The position numbers and the translations under genes were made by a program. From NCBI GenBank assembly GCA_038316335.1, contig JBBQAM010000015.1, positions 11,174 through 75,173 of the forward strand: 64,000 nucleotides of DNA. Direction: 5' to 3'. The notes under the pieces were generated by a model. That model did no database searches. It was not told where the DNA came from and saw nothing but the letters and a program-made list of their open reading frames with translations. Source of the stretch: JALHST01 sp038316335. GTDB taxonomy: Bacteria > Bacteroidota > Bacteroidia > Flavobacteriales > Flavobacteriaceae. This document shows, piece by piece, positions 34,502 to 43,127 of this stretch (its first letter is position 1; each line of letters opens with the position of its first letter).

Positions 34502-36123
34502 TCGTTCGATTCTATGGCCTTGAATTCCCCATGTTTTAATGGGGCGATATTCAGTTCCAATACTTTTTTCAGCATGGCATCCGCCGAGCTTTTAATCTTG
34601 GCATGTACATTGGGGCCATACAATTGTTCTGCCAAAGCCGCCTTCAAATAGAGTTTTATGGCATCTTCGTAATCGTAGAAATCCATTTTCAGATTCCTTT
34701 CCATACAATAGTCGACAAATTGCTCAAAAAGTACGTCGTCTACTTTAAAATCATTTACAAACTCCTTTTCGGAATACCCTTTATACCGTTGCCGATCGGC
34801 ATCTAAATGCTCAAAAATAAAGAATGAAATAAACCCAACGCTATCTAAACTTTCAACAGCTTCCTCCTCATTGCTGCCAATGGGCACGAACACATCGGGG
34901 ATAATACCGCCCCCGCCATATACAACCTTACCCTTCGGGGTCGTAAATTTTAAGGAATCGTTTACTTTTATACTATCTATCGTTACCAATTCGCCCGTAT
35001 GGTAGCGATCTGCAAAACTCTGGTAATAGTCTTTGTTTCCTTTGTCATAGGGCTTTTGAATCGAACGCCCTGTGGGCGTATAATAACGTGAAACCGTCAA
35101 TCGTACGGCTGATCCGTCACCCAATTGCATTTCACGTTGTACGAGACCTTTGCCAAAAGAACGTCGTCCTACAATAGTTCCTATATCATTGTCTTGAAGC
35201 GCCCCGGCTATAATCTCGCTCGCTGAAGCAGAACGCTCATTGATTAGGACGAAGATTGGCTTGTTTTCGAAACTCCCTTCATCGGTCGCATAAATTTTGT
35301 CTATTTTACCCTTTTTATTTTTTGTAAATAAGATTAATTTTCCCGCTTCCAGAAACTCATCTGCCATTTGTTCGGCAATCCCTAAATAACCTCCTGGATT
35401 ATCCCTAAGATCTAGCGTAAGTCGTGTGGCCCCTTTTTGCTGAAGTTCTTTTAATGCCGACTTAAATTCCTTAAAAGTTGATTCGGCAAACCGATTTACC
35501 TTTATATAACCCATATCGTCACTGAGCATATAATGCGCTTCGACACTCGATATAGGAACGACATCCCGTTTCACCTTGACCTTGAAAGTGCGGCCTTCGT
35601 CTTTTCTTAGTACCGTCAATTCAACAGACGACCCTTTTTTTCCTTTGAGCTTTTCAACGATGGCCTCGTTAGCAAGCCTTCTACCGTACAATGTATCATT
35701 ATCGGCCATCAATATACGGTCCCCAGGCAGAATGCCCTTTAAGAAACTTGGACCATTTTCAACAGTTCGAATAACCGATATGGTGTCATTATAAGGATAA
35801 AATATAATCCCGATTCCCACAAAGTCCCCTTTCATGTTTTCAGTAACTTTTTCCATTTCCTGTTTGGGAATATACACTGAATGGGGATCTAGTTTTTCCA
35901 ATATATTATTGACGGTAACATCGACTATACTATCAGTATCAATATCATCAACATATTCATAATCGATATAATCGATCAATCTGTTGAGCTTGTCTTTTTT
36001 TGAATTCGTGGTAAAAAGCCTTTCGGGAGAATCGTTAAAATGTAGTTTGCCCCCAACAAAAATTCCGAGCGCGAGTGCCGCTGCAAGTATGGTAGGCCCT
36101 ATGATTCGATATTTCTTTTTCAT
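34498..36123 (-). CDS. S41 family C-terminal processing peptidase (CtpA-like)
   Basis: 541 residues from ATG 36123, where MKKKYRIIGPTILAAALALGIF makes a signal anchor. Order: N-terminal helical part, PDZ domain (about 80-165, GDFVGIGIIFYPYND to GPSFLKGILPGDRI), then the protease core with the Ser nucleophile region ERSASASEIIAGAL and Lys in RRSFGKGLVQ. A C-terminal region of about 170 residues follows. It cleaves C-terminal tails of periplasmic proteins. It lies 70 bases after the deaminase gene. Confidence 0.93.
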   Translation of the reverse strand: MKKKYRIIGPTILAAALALGIFVGGKLHFNDSPERLFTTNSKKDKLNRLIDYIDYEYVDDIDTDSIVDVTVNNILEKLDPHSVYIPKQEMEKVTENMKGDFVGIGIIFYPYNDTISVIRTVENGPSFLKGILPGDRILMADNDTLYGRRLANEAIVEKLKGKKGSSVELTVLRKDEGRTFKVKVKRDVVPISSVEAHYMLSDDMGYIKVNRFAESTFKEFKSALKELQQKGATRLTLDLRDNPGGYLGIAEQMADEFLEAGKLILFTKNKKGKIDKIYATDEGSFENKPIFVLINERSASASEIIAGALQDNDIGTIVGRRSFGKGLVQREMQLGDGSAVRLTVSRYYTPTGRSIQKPYDKGNKDYYQSFADRYHTGELVTIDSIKVNDSLKFTTPKGKVVYGGGGIIPDVFVPIGSNEEEAVESLDSVGFISFFIFEHLDADRQRYKGYSEKEFVNDFKVDDVLFEQFVDYCMERNLKMDFYDYEDAIKLYLKAALAEQLYGPNVHAKIKSSADAMLKKVLELNIAPLKHGEFKAIESND

Positions 36124-36193
36124 GTACGCTCTATTTTTTACATCGGACCGCAATGACCTTATATTGTTAATTTCGGCATTGGCCTTTCCCGCC

Positions 36194-36634
36194 CTATTTA
36201 TCGACGGCGTCGATTGTGGTCATATGTACAAGTTCAACGCCGGCTTTCTCTAAAAATTTCAATCCTGAGTCATCTTTATAACGAACTTGGTATACTACAC
36301 GTTTTATGCCAGATTGATGGATCAACTTACTACACTCCCTGCAGGGTGACAAGGTGATGTATAAGGTGGCCCCTTCACAGGATTGTGTGGATGCCGCAAC
36401 TTTTGAGATGGCATTCGCCTCGGCATGTAAAACATACCATTTGGTATATCCTTCCTCATCCTCACAATGATTTTCAAAACCGGTAGGGGTTCCGTTATAA
36501 CCATCCGAAATAATCATGCGATCTCGCACTACTATTGCCCCGACCTGCCTTCGTTTGCAATAGGATAGTCTGCCCCATTCAAGTGCCATGCGTAAATAGG
36601 CTTTATCATATTTTTCCTGTTTGGCCTTCTTCAT
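36194..36634 (-). CDS. dCMP deaminase-like cytidine/deoxycytidylate deaminase
   Basis: 146 residues. The zinc site is visible as HAEANAISKVA (His, catalytic Glu) and SPCRECSKLI (two Cys). GAIVVRDRMIISDGYNGTPTGFENHCED is the N-terminal substrate-binding part of the dCMP deaminase/ComEB family. It deaminates dCMP to dUMP for dTTP synthesis. Followed by the S41 protease gene. Confidence 0.92.
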   Translation of the reverse strand: MKKAKQEKYDKAYLRMALEWGRLSYCKRRQVGAIVVRDRMIISDGYNGTPTGFENHCEDEEGYTKWYVLHAEANAISKVAASTQSCEGATLYITLSPCRECSKLIHQSGIKRVVYQVRYKDDSGLKFLEKAGVELVHMTTIDAVDK

Positions 36635-36716
36635 TCGATACTACTGAAATTTATGCTACGAATTTACCTGATTTGCTTACGACCGGCATGTAATTAAGGT
36701 TAAATTTAACATACGC

Positions 36717-37301
36717 TCACCATGGAAACGTGGCCAATAACAAGGGTATTGTAATAAGAATTATCAAATAGGAAGCCAGTTTCACGAATAATTCCATTTT
36801 TACCTTCAAAACTGAAAGAAAAAGAAATGACAATGTCAAAATCGACAGTACGATCAATACCTGCGAAAGCTCAATACCTGCTGCAAAACCAAGCAAAGGT
36901 GTTGCTTTTTCCGTTTCGCCGGCAATCAACATTTTGAAGTAATTACTAAAACCAAAACCATGGATCAAGCCAAAAAAAGCGGTGGCTAATACCTGCCATA
37001 ATAAGCTAACATTAGCCTTTTTGGTATTTAAATACGTTAGATTGAAAAGCGCCGTCAAAACAATGGTAACTGGGATCAAGAATTCAATCAAACCAATGTT
37101 CATGGTCACTAAATTATAGACTGCCAAAAAAAGAGAGGAACAATGGGCTATTGTAAATACCGTGGCAAGCAAAAGTACTTTTCGCCAACTCTTAAAAGTA
37201 AAGGGAATGGCCAAGGCCGATAAAAAAAGAATATGATCGTAGGCCCCAAAATTCAGTACATGATGGAGCCCTAGCTGTATATAAAACCAAATATTTTCCA
37301 A
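36717..37301 (-). CDS. HupE/UreJ family membrane protein
   Basis: 194 residues with six or seven hydrophobic segments. The His/Asp-containing starts GLHHVLNFGAYDHILFLSAL and FTIAHCSSLFLAVY match HupE/UreJ proteins, which are proposed metal (nickel/cobalt) permeases; FFGLIHGFGFSNYF is another family stretch. No urease or hydrogenase gene is in the window, so the metal or role is open. It is 67 bases after the DjlA-like gene. Confidence 0.85.
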   Translation of the reverse strand: MENIWFYIQLGLHHVLNFGAYDHILFLSALAIPFTFKSWRKVLLLATVFTIAHCSSLFLAVYNLVTMNIGLIEFLIPVTIVLTALFNLTYLNTKKANVSLLWQVLATAFFGLIHGFGFSNYFKMLIAGETEKATPLLGFAAGIELSQVLIVLSILTLSFLFLSVLKVKMELFVKLASYLIILITIPLLLATFPW

Positions 37302-37368
37302 TAGAACGGAATCTTTTAAAATTAAATTATGGCAGAAGTAGCTCTAATTTATTGAAGCAAAGGTCGTT

Positions 37369-38109
37369 CTAATTCAGCCGTCTTTCATCTTGTATCTGCT
37401 CATAGGCCCGCTGCACTTCCTTGAATTTTTCCTCTGCACCCTTCTTTATTGCTTCATTCTCGGTATTTACACGATCCGGGTGATATTTTTTGGCCATGGA
37501 ACGATAGGCACTTTTAATTTCTTCGTTCGTTGCCGATTTTTCGATTTCCAATATTTTGTATGCATTGTCGGCCGATTTGATAAACATAGCCTTAATACTC
37601 TCGAAATCACTAGCAGCAACCCTTAAATAGCCGGCGATCTCACTAATCTTATTGATTTCCGGAACGCTGACAGAACCGTCGGCCTGGGCGATACCAAAAA
37701 GAAAATGCAATAACTGTAGTCGCACCTCATAGCGTGTTCTTTGATTCAAAAAAGTGCATATTCGCTGGGCAGATATTTCGTGTTTCTTATTGATTTCATT
37801 GAAGGTCCTGAAAATCGCGTTTGCCTTATCCTTACCATACGATGCTACAAAATATTGTTGTACATAGTCCATTTCACGTTGACTTATTGAACCATCGGCC
37901 TTAATCACTATCGAACATAGCGACAGAAGATTAAGTTCAAAATCGGCCGGCGATACCTTTTGTCGGGTCATATCGTTAAAAATAGTTTGGGATCCCCCAC
38001 TGCGATTTCCCCCGAAATTATCAAGGAAACTTCCAATCAGAAACCCTACGATCGCCCCTGGCAACCTAAAAATAAAATATCCAATTATGGCTGCGAACCA
38101 TCTAATCAT
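37369..38109 (-). CDS. DjlA-like protein: membrane segment, TerB-like domain, J domain
   Basis: 246 residues. A Gly-rich membrane segment at 5-28 (AAIIGYFIFRLPGAIVGFLIGSF) is followed by a TerB-like helical domain (about 55-165, with SIVIKADGSISQREMDYVQ and IAQADGSVSVPEI) and a C-terminal J domain (about 180-245, AYKILEIEKSATNEEIK, HPD at YHPDR). This is the plan of the DnaJ-like co-chaperone DjlA, which works with DnaK at the membrane. It is divergent from the bacilliredoxin gene. Confidence 0.9.
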   Translation of the reverse strand: MIRWFAAIIGYFIFRLPGAIVGFLIGSFLDNFGGNRSGGSQTIFNDMTRQKVSPADFELNLLSLCSIVIKADGSISQREMDYVQQYFVASYGKDKANAIFRTFNEINKKHEISAQRICTFLNQRTRYEVRLQLLHFLFGIAQADGSVSVPEINKISEIAGYLRVAASDFESIKAMFIKSADNAYKILEIEKSATNEEIKSAYRSMAKKYHPDRVNTENEAIKKGAEEKFKEVQRAYEQIQDERRLN

Positions 38110-38363
38110 ACGTTCTTAGATTTTGTCAAAGATATTAAAAGGGAAAGGAAATGAGCACATTGAAAAATCATGTGTGCGAATCTAAAAATACATACCCCCA
38201 CTTGAATTATCTATCGAACAAAAAGCATAACGGAATATGGATGATGAATAATAGCCCTATAGAATGACAATAACCAATATAGGATATGGCTTAAGCATGC
38301 TTTTGTGTATTACTTTAAGTGCAATGAAACGTTAAGTTCTTCTAGGAAGTACGACAAAAGCCC

Positions 38364-38371
38364 TATCTTTG
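38364..38371 (+). promoter_or_regulatory. -7 element in front of the bacilliredoxin gene
   Basis: TATCTTTG followed by CA, a perfect flavobacterial -7 match, 22 bases before the ATG. The -33 position has only a weak TTC-type match. Confidence 0.65.
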
Positions 38372-38393
38372 CAATCTATTAAAACAAGAAATT

Positions 38394-38804
38394 ATGTATC
38401 CCGCAGAATTAGTAAGACCCATGAGACAGGACTTGGCACAGGCCGGGTTTGAAGAATTATATACGGCCCAAGCGGTCGAAAATGCCATTAACCAAAAAGG
38501 CACGACCCTTGTTGTTGTGAATTCGGTCTGTGGTTGCGCAGCAGCCAATGCAAGACCAGCCGCTAAAATGAGTTTGAGGAGTCTTAAAAAACCGGATCAC
38601 TTGGTAACTGTGTTTGCCGGAGTGGACCTCGAAGCTGTCAATGCCGCCAGGGATTTGATGGTTCCGTTTCCTCCTTCCTCACCGTGCATGGCCCTTTTTA
38701 AAGATGGTGAACTCGTTCACATGATAGAGCGGCATCATATTGAAGGTCGCCCTGCCGAAATCATTGCTGAGAATCTTACGGAAGCGTATAACGAGTTCTG
38801 TTAA
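38394..38804 (+). CDS. BrxA/BrxB family bacilliredoxin
   Basis: 136 residues with the CGC active site in NSVCGCAAANARPA, the hallmark of bacilliredoxins (YphP/YqiW), and the end of the thioredoxin-like fold at MIERHHIEGRPAEII. They remove bacillithiol from protein thiols. The presence of this gene suggests the host makes bacillithiol or a related thiol. It has its own promoter and a strong terminator. Confidence 0.94.
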   Translation: MYPAELVRPMRQDLAQAGFEELYTAQAVENAINQKGTTLVVVNSVCGCAAANARPAAKMSLRSLKKPDHLVTVFAGVDLEAVNAARDLMVPFPPSSPCMALFKDGELVHMIERHHIEGRPAEIIAENLTEAYNEFC

Positions 38805-38864
38805 TCACTTTAGGGAAATTCTGCCTAGGCCTACCTAGGTATCGTAAGATTCATTAAAAGACAT

Positions 38865-38890
38865 ACCGTTTCACATTGAGACGGTTTTTT
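38865..38890 (+). terminator. Rho-independent terminator after bacilliredoxin
   Basis: ACCGTTTC-acatt-GAGACGGT is an 8-bp stem with one G-U type pair, directly followed by T7. It lies 60 bases after the stop. Confidence 0.88.
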
Positions 38891-38898
38891 TATTTTTG
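38891..38898 (+). promoter_or_regulatory. -7 element before plsC, touching the terminator
   Basis: TATTTTTG matches TAnnTTTG exactly and starts at the last T of the terminator run. The ATG at 38903 is only 4 bases away, so a transcript from here would be leaderless or nearly so. Confidence 0.45.
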
Positions 38899-38902
38899 TA
38901 CT

Positions 38903-39640
38903 ATGCAAAAACTGCTCGCATACCCTCTTAGCATTCTTTATCTCATTTTTTTTGGGTTATGCTTACTAATATTCCATCCTATTCAATGGATCTGTTTGAA
39001 TGTTTTCGGCTACAATGCACACCGATGGAGCGTAGCACTATTAAACCTCTGCCTTTTGAGGTGCACTCATATTTTAGGCACTACTTATTCTTTTAGAAAT
39101 AGTTACGATATCCCGGTCGATCAACCCTTGATCATTGCACTGAACCATCAAAGTATGCATGATATTCCGCCCATTATTTGGTTCATGCGGCAACATCATC
39201 CCAAATTCGTTAGTAAAAAGGAATTGGGCACAGGAATTCCAAGTGTCTCGTATAACTTAAGACACGGGGGGTCTGTTCTAATTGACCGAAAAGACAGCAA
39301 ACAGGCACTGTCTCAAATTGCCTCCCTTGGAAAATATATTGAAACAACCCATCACAGCGCCGTTATCTTTCCAGAAGGCACACGAAGTAGAAACGGGGAA
39401 CCGAAAAAATTTCAGTCACTTGGATTAACCGTATTGATGAAGCATGCCCCGTCGGCTTTGATTGTGCCGATTAGTATCAACAATTCCTGGAAAATGCTTA
39501 AATATGGTAAGTTTCCCTATGGCTTAGGGAATCACATCACTTTTGAGGTTCATGAACCTCTTATAAATACGGGCAATTTGGAAGCGTTGGTTACTGCAAC
39601 CGAAAAAAGCATCAAACAGGCTATAATATACCGTTCATGA
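38903..39640 (+). CDS. plsC: 1-acyl-sn-glycerol-3-phosphate acyltransferase (PlsC family)
   Basis: 245 residues from ATG 38903; a longer frame adds nine residues that run back into the terminator and I reject it. An N-terminal hydrophobic segment is followed by the acyltransferase motif NHQSMHD (HX4D), KKELGTGIP and FPEGTRSR. It adds the second acyl chain to lysophosphatidic acid on the membrane. Its stop overlaps the start of the HD hydrolase gene (ATGA), so they are translated together. Confidence 0.93.
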   Translation: MQKLLAYPLSILYLIFFGLCLLIFHPIQWICLNVFGYNAHRWSVALLNLCLLRCTHILGTTYSFRNSYDIPVDQPLIIALNHQSMHDIPPIIWFMRQHHPKFVSKKELGTGIPSVSYNLRHGGSVLIDRKDSKQALSQIASLGKYIETTHHSAVIFPEGTRSRNGEPKKFQSLGLTVLMKHAPSALIVPISINNSWKMLKYGKFPYGLGNHITFEVHEPLINTGNLEALVTATEKSIKQAIIYRS

Positions 39641-40299
39641 CGCACTCTGAAATCGTTGAAAAAACAAGTAGTTACGTAAAGGCCACCTTAAAAGGTGCTG
39701 AAGGCGGCCATGATTGGTTTCATGTCGAGCGCGTATTTGTTAACACTATACGTATAGCCAGGGAGGAAAAAGTAGATATACTGATTGTTAGTCTGGCCGC
39801 ATTGCTTCATGATATTGCCGACTCAAAATTTCATAATGGGGATGAAACCATAGGGCCTCATTTAGCTCGGAAATTTTTGACTTCACTAAACCTTGCACCG
39901 CAGGTAATCAAACACGTGCTTCAAATAATAAAGAACATTTCGTTTAAAAACAGTTTTTCTCCATCGAAAAGAACTCCGTTTAGTTCCTTGGAATTGCAAG
40001 TGGTTCAGGATGCAGACCGATTGGATGCCATGGGGGCCATTGGTATTGCGCGGGCTTTCAATTATGGAGGCTTTATGAACAGGGCGTTATATAATCCTGA
40101 AATATTGCCAACCCCGAATATGACGAAAGAAGAGTACAAGCATTCGAACGCACCGACCATCAATCATTTTTATGAGAAATTATTGTTACTTAAGGATCGA
40201 ATGAACACCGCTACGGGAAAAAAATTGGCAGAAGAAAGACATAAATTCATGCTTGACTTCTTAGAACAATTTTACAAGGAATGTGGCAACTTAACCTGA
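39637..40299 (+). CDS. HD domain metal-dependent phosphohydrolase
   Basis: 220 residues. The HD residues appear in GGHDWFHVERV and in LLHDIADSKFH, and the distal Asp in VVQDADRLDAMGAIG. It resembles YedJ-type hydrolases of unknown substrate, probably nucleotide-like. Start overlaps the end of plsC. Next gene follows after 73 bases. Confidence 0.88.
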   Translation: MTHSEIVEKTSSYVKATLKGAEGGHDWFHVERVFVNTIRIAREEKVDILIVSLAALLHDIADSKFHNGDETIGPHLARKFLTSLNLAPQVIKHVLQIIKNISFKNSFSPSKRTPFSSLELQVVQDADRLDAMGAIGIARAFNYGGFMNRALYNPEILPTPNMTKEEYKHSNAPTINHFYEKLLLLKDRMNTATGKKLAEERHKFMLDFLEQFYKECGNLT

Positions 40300-40372
40300 C
40301 AAATTTTATACTTTATGTAAAGTCGACCCATTTTTTGTAACTTCCTGTGTCTAATCTCAATTCAACCAAAAA

Positions 40373-41797
40373 ATGCAAAGAAGGAAATTTATCAAGAACA
40401 CGGTGGCGGCTTCTTCCGCTTTTTCTATCGTTCCAAGTTTTGTGTTGGGGAAAAAACATGTTCCCCCGAGCGACACATTATATATTGGAGCCTTCGGCGT
40501 CGGCGGCCAAGGAGGCAGTGACATTCAAGGACTCAACGAAACCGGAAAGGTTAAGTTTGTCACCCTATGCGATGTTGACGACCGTAGGGCGGCCGATACC
40601 TTTAAAAACTTCCCAAACGCCAAAAGATATACTGATTTTAGAAAAGTATATGATAACCATTTGAAGGAAATCGATGCCATCATGGTGGCCACACCAGATC
40701 ATATGCATGCAACCATAGCACTGCCCTTCATGCGGGCAAAAAAACACGCTTATGTTGAGAAACCACTCACCCATAATATTAGCGAAGCACGTTTAATGAC
40801 CCGGGTGGCAAAAGAGAATGGAATAGTTACCCAGATGGGGAACCAAGGCGCTTCGAGTGACGGTAGTCGTGAAGCCAAGGAATGGGTACAATCGGGCATA
40901 ATTGGCAAGGTATATCGCGTTGATTGTTGGACGAATCGGCCGGTTTGGCCACAGGGAGTTCCTGTCCCCACAGAAAAAATGCCAATTCCTAAGGGCTTGA
41001 ATTGGGATCTTTGGCTTGGCGTTGCCGCAATGCGCGATTATAACGCTGCCTATCTGCCATTTAAATGGCGCGGCTTTTGGGATTTTGGAACAGGTGCACT
41101 GGGAGATATGGGCTGTCATATCATGGAAACTCCTTTCAGCGTATTGGATCTTGGATATCCGACCGAGGCAGAGGCCAGTTGCACGACCAATTGGGTAGGT
41201 GATTTTGTGGAGGCAGACTATAACCAATCTTGTCCTTCCTCTTCAATTGTTCGCTTAAAATTCAACACCCCGGAACATGGCGATATTGCGTTGAATTGGT
41301 ATGACGGCGGACTTTTGCCCGACCTTCCCGATGAACTTAAGGATGGGGAGACCATTGGCGATAGTGGCGGAGGCTCTATTTTCTATGGGACCCGTGGAAT
41401 CCTCATCTGCGATACCTATTCCCGGAATGCACGATTGCTGCCTTCAGACACCATGAAATTATTGAATCCGCCGAAACCGTATTTAAAAAGAATCGAAGGT
41501 GATACAGGCGGACACCATCGCAATTTTGTAGAGGCTTGTTTAAATGGTACCGGGACCTCATCAGATTTCAGTCGTTCGGGTCCTTTGACAGAAGCCGTAT
41601 TAATGGGAAATCTTGCTATCAAGGCCTTTCAGTATAAGAAATTCAAGGAAGGGAAAAAAGCAGGTGATTGGGATCCGTTCGAGTACCCAGGGAGAAGAAA
41701 AATCATGTGGGATGGTGCCAATATGAAGGTAACGAATTGGGAGATGGCGAATGAATGGGTAAAAGGCACCTATCGCAAAGGCTGGAAACTATCATAG
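40373..41797 (+). CDS. Gfo/Idh/MocA oxidoreductase with Tat signal
   Basis: 474 residues. MQRRKFIKNTVAASSAFSIVPSFVLG is a Tat leader (RRKFIKN), so the protein is folded with its NAD(P) and exported. The Rossmann part begins IGAFGVGGQGGSDIQ and EKPLTHNISEA holds the family lysine; a Gfo-type C-terminal domain follows with GFWDFGTGALGDMGCH. Tat-exported members with tightly bound NAD act on glycosides in the periplasm in some families (for example GH109); I cannot fix the substrate. Confidence 0.88.
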   Translation: MQRRKFIKNTVAASSAFSIVPSFVLGKKHVPPSDTLYIGAFGVGGQGGSDIQGLNETGKVKFVTLCDVDDRRAADTFKNFPNAKRYTDFRKVYDNHLKEIDAIMVATPDHMHATIALPFMRAKKHAYVEKPLTHNISEARLMTRVAKENGIVTQMGNQGASSDGSREAKEWVQSGIIGKVYRVDCWTNRPVWPQGVPVPTEKMPIPKGLNWDLWLGVAAMRDYNAAYLPFKWRGFWDFGTGALGDMGCHIMETPFSVLDLGYPTEAEASCTTNWVGDFVEADYNQSCPSSSIVRLKFNTPEHGDIALNWYDGGLLPDLPDELKDGETIGDSGGGSIFYGTRGILICDTYSRNARLLPSDTMKLLNPPKPYLKRIEGDTGGHHRNFVEACLNGTGTSSDFSRSGPLTEAVLMGNLAIKAFQYKKFKEGKKAGDWDPFEYPGRRKIMWDGANMKVTNWEMANEWVKGTYRKGWKLS

Positions 41798-41825
41798 TGG
41801 TCAGTGTAGGTTATTGGCAGTTTTT

Positions 41826-42899
41826 TTAAAACAATCGCAGTTGACCCTGTTTGAATTGAGCATGCAATGTATTATTTAATTTAGGAAACGTCTTGTCTTT
41901 AAAATAGGTCTGCTTCGCTAACCTGGCCATATCATTAATATGTTGCGCTATTTTGCCATCACCCCGATTTCGTTTTCCAAAACGGCTGTCATTTAGTTGA
42001 CCATTGTGGCATGCTTCTATTTGATGCAACACCTTATCTGCCTTTTCGGGCAAGGCCCGCCTTATCCAGTCGGTGAAAATGATGCCAATGGCGCCGTTCA
42101 GTCGCACAATGGTATACGCAAATGACAAGGCCCCGTTATCGGCTACCACTTTGGCCATTTGAAGTAGTTCATGACTATTGATTCCTGGAATAATAGGCGC
42201 CAACATGGCGTTCACCGGAATATTGTTATCCGAAAGAATACGAATGGTCTCCAACCTTTTTCGAATTGTTGCGGTCCTGGGCTCCAAAATTCTGCGCGTG
42301 TCTTCAGAAAGGGAGGTGACCGAGACATGTACGCCGATTAAACCTTCTTTCGCCAGCGCTTTTAAAATATCCAGATCTCTTAATATCAAAGCATTTTTTG
42401 TAATAATACCTACAGGATGACGGTATTTGAGAAAGAGCTCTAAACACGCCCTGGTAATTCGAAATTTTTTTTCGGCCGGCTGATAGCAATCGGTATTGCC
42501 CGATAAAACAATCGTTTCGGCCTGCCACTGCCTGCTCTTTAGTTTTGCCTCAAGTAATATCGGAGCATTCCTTTTGACCAGTATTTTTTGCTCAAAATCG
42601 AGTCCGGCGCTATAACCCCAATACTCATGGGTATTGCGTGCATAACAATATATGCAACCATGCTCACAGCCTTGATACGGATTCATGGAATAGCCCATTC
42701 CTACATCAGGACTGGTTACTTGATTCACTATCGTCTTCGGAAAAATAGGAAGATACTGGGTTTTTCCATTGATAGTTTCTTCGCCCTCAAGACGGCAATA
42801 TTCTAAAAAATCATCGCGTTGTTCTTCAACCTGCTTGAAGAATCTATTTGGTGTATTTAGCTGGGCCCCTCTCCCGTTTATATAGTCATTTTCATTCAA
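41826..42899 (-). CDS. PA0069-type radical SAM protein
   Basis: 357 residues. Cys78, Cys82 and Cys85 (CEHGCIYC) form the 4Fe-4S site that cuts S-adenosylmethionine. Around it, GMGYSMNPYQGCEHGC and YCYARNTHEYWG are typical of the PA0069/Rv2578c family, related to spore photoproduct lyase. Substrate unknown. Nothing in the neighbourhood points to a pathway. Confidence 0.9.
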   Translation of the reverse strand: MNENDYINGRGAQLNTPNRFFKQVEEQRDDFLEYCRLEGEETINGKTQYLPIFPKTIVNQVTSPDVGMGYSMNPYQGCEHGCIYCYARNTHEYWGYSAGLDFEQKILVKRNAPILLEAKLKSRQWQAETIVLSGNTDCYQPAEKKFRITRACLELFLKYRHPVGIITKNALILRDLDILKALAKEGLIGVHVSVTSLSEDTRRILEPRTATIRKRLETIRILSDNNIPVNAMLAPIIPGINSHELLQMAKVVADNGALSFAYTIVRLNGAIGIIFTDWIRRALPEKADKVLHQIEACHNGQLNDSRFGKRNRGDGKIAQHINDMARLAKQTYFKDKTFPKLNNTLHAQFKQGQLRLF

Positions 42900-43127
42900 A
42901 GTTTGGATTTATTCCAAATTTATGGATTATATCCGTTAAATGCTTCTTTAGGTTGTTAAATTTATGGAGGGATTTTGACAGATATGATTATTAAAACGTC
43001 GGTGGGGTATTGTACTATTCAGCTAATAAAAACACCATTGAAAAACCTTAAACCTAGCACTGATAGCGCTCAACCCTTTGCATTGGGTATCTATGAATTC
43101 CTAGGACATTGAAGAAAAATGCGGTGG

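Noticed and set aside
38151..38267. 38-codon frame starting with MSTLKNH between DjlA-like and bacilliredoxin genes
   Set aside because: It has a purine-rich stretch before the ATG, but the protein is polar and featureless and no promoter precedes it; I cannot support it.
38823..38838. CCTAGG-ccta-CCTAGG repeat as a phage or integron attachment site
   Set aside because: No integrase, tRNA or duplicated flank; more likely part of the 3' region of the bacilliredoxin transcript.
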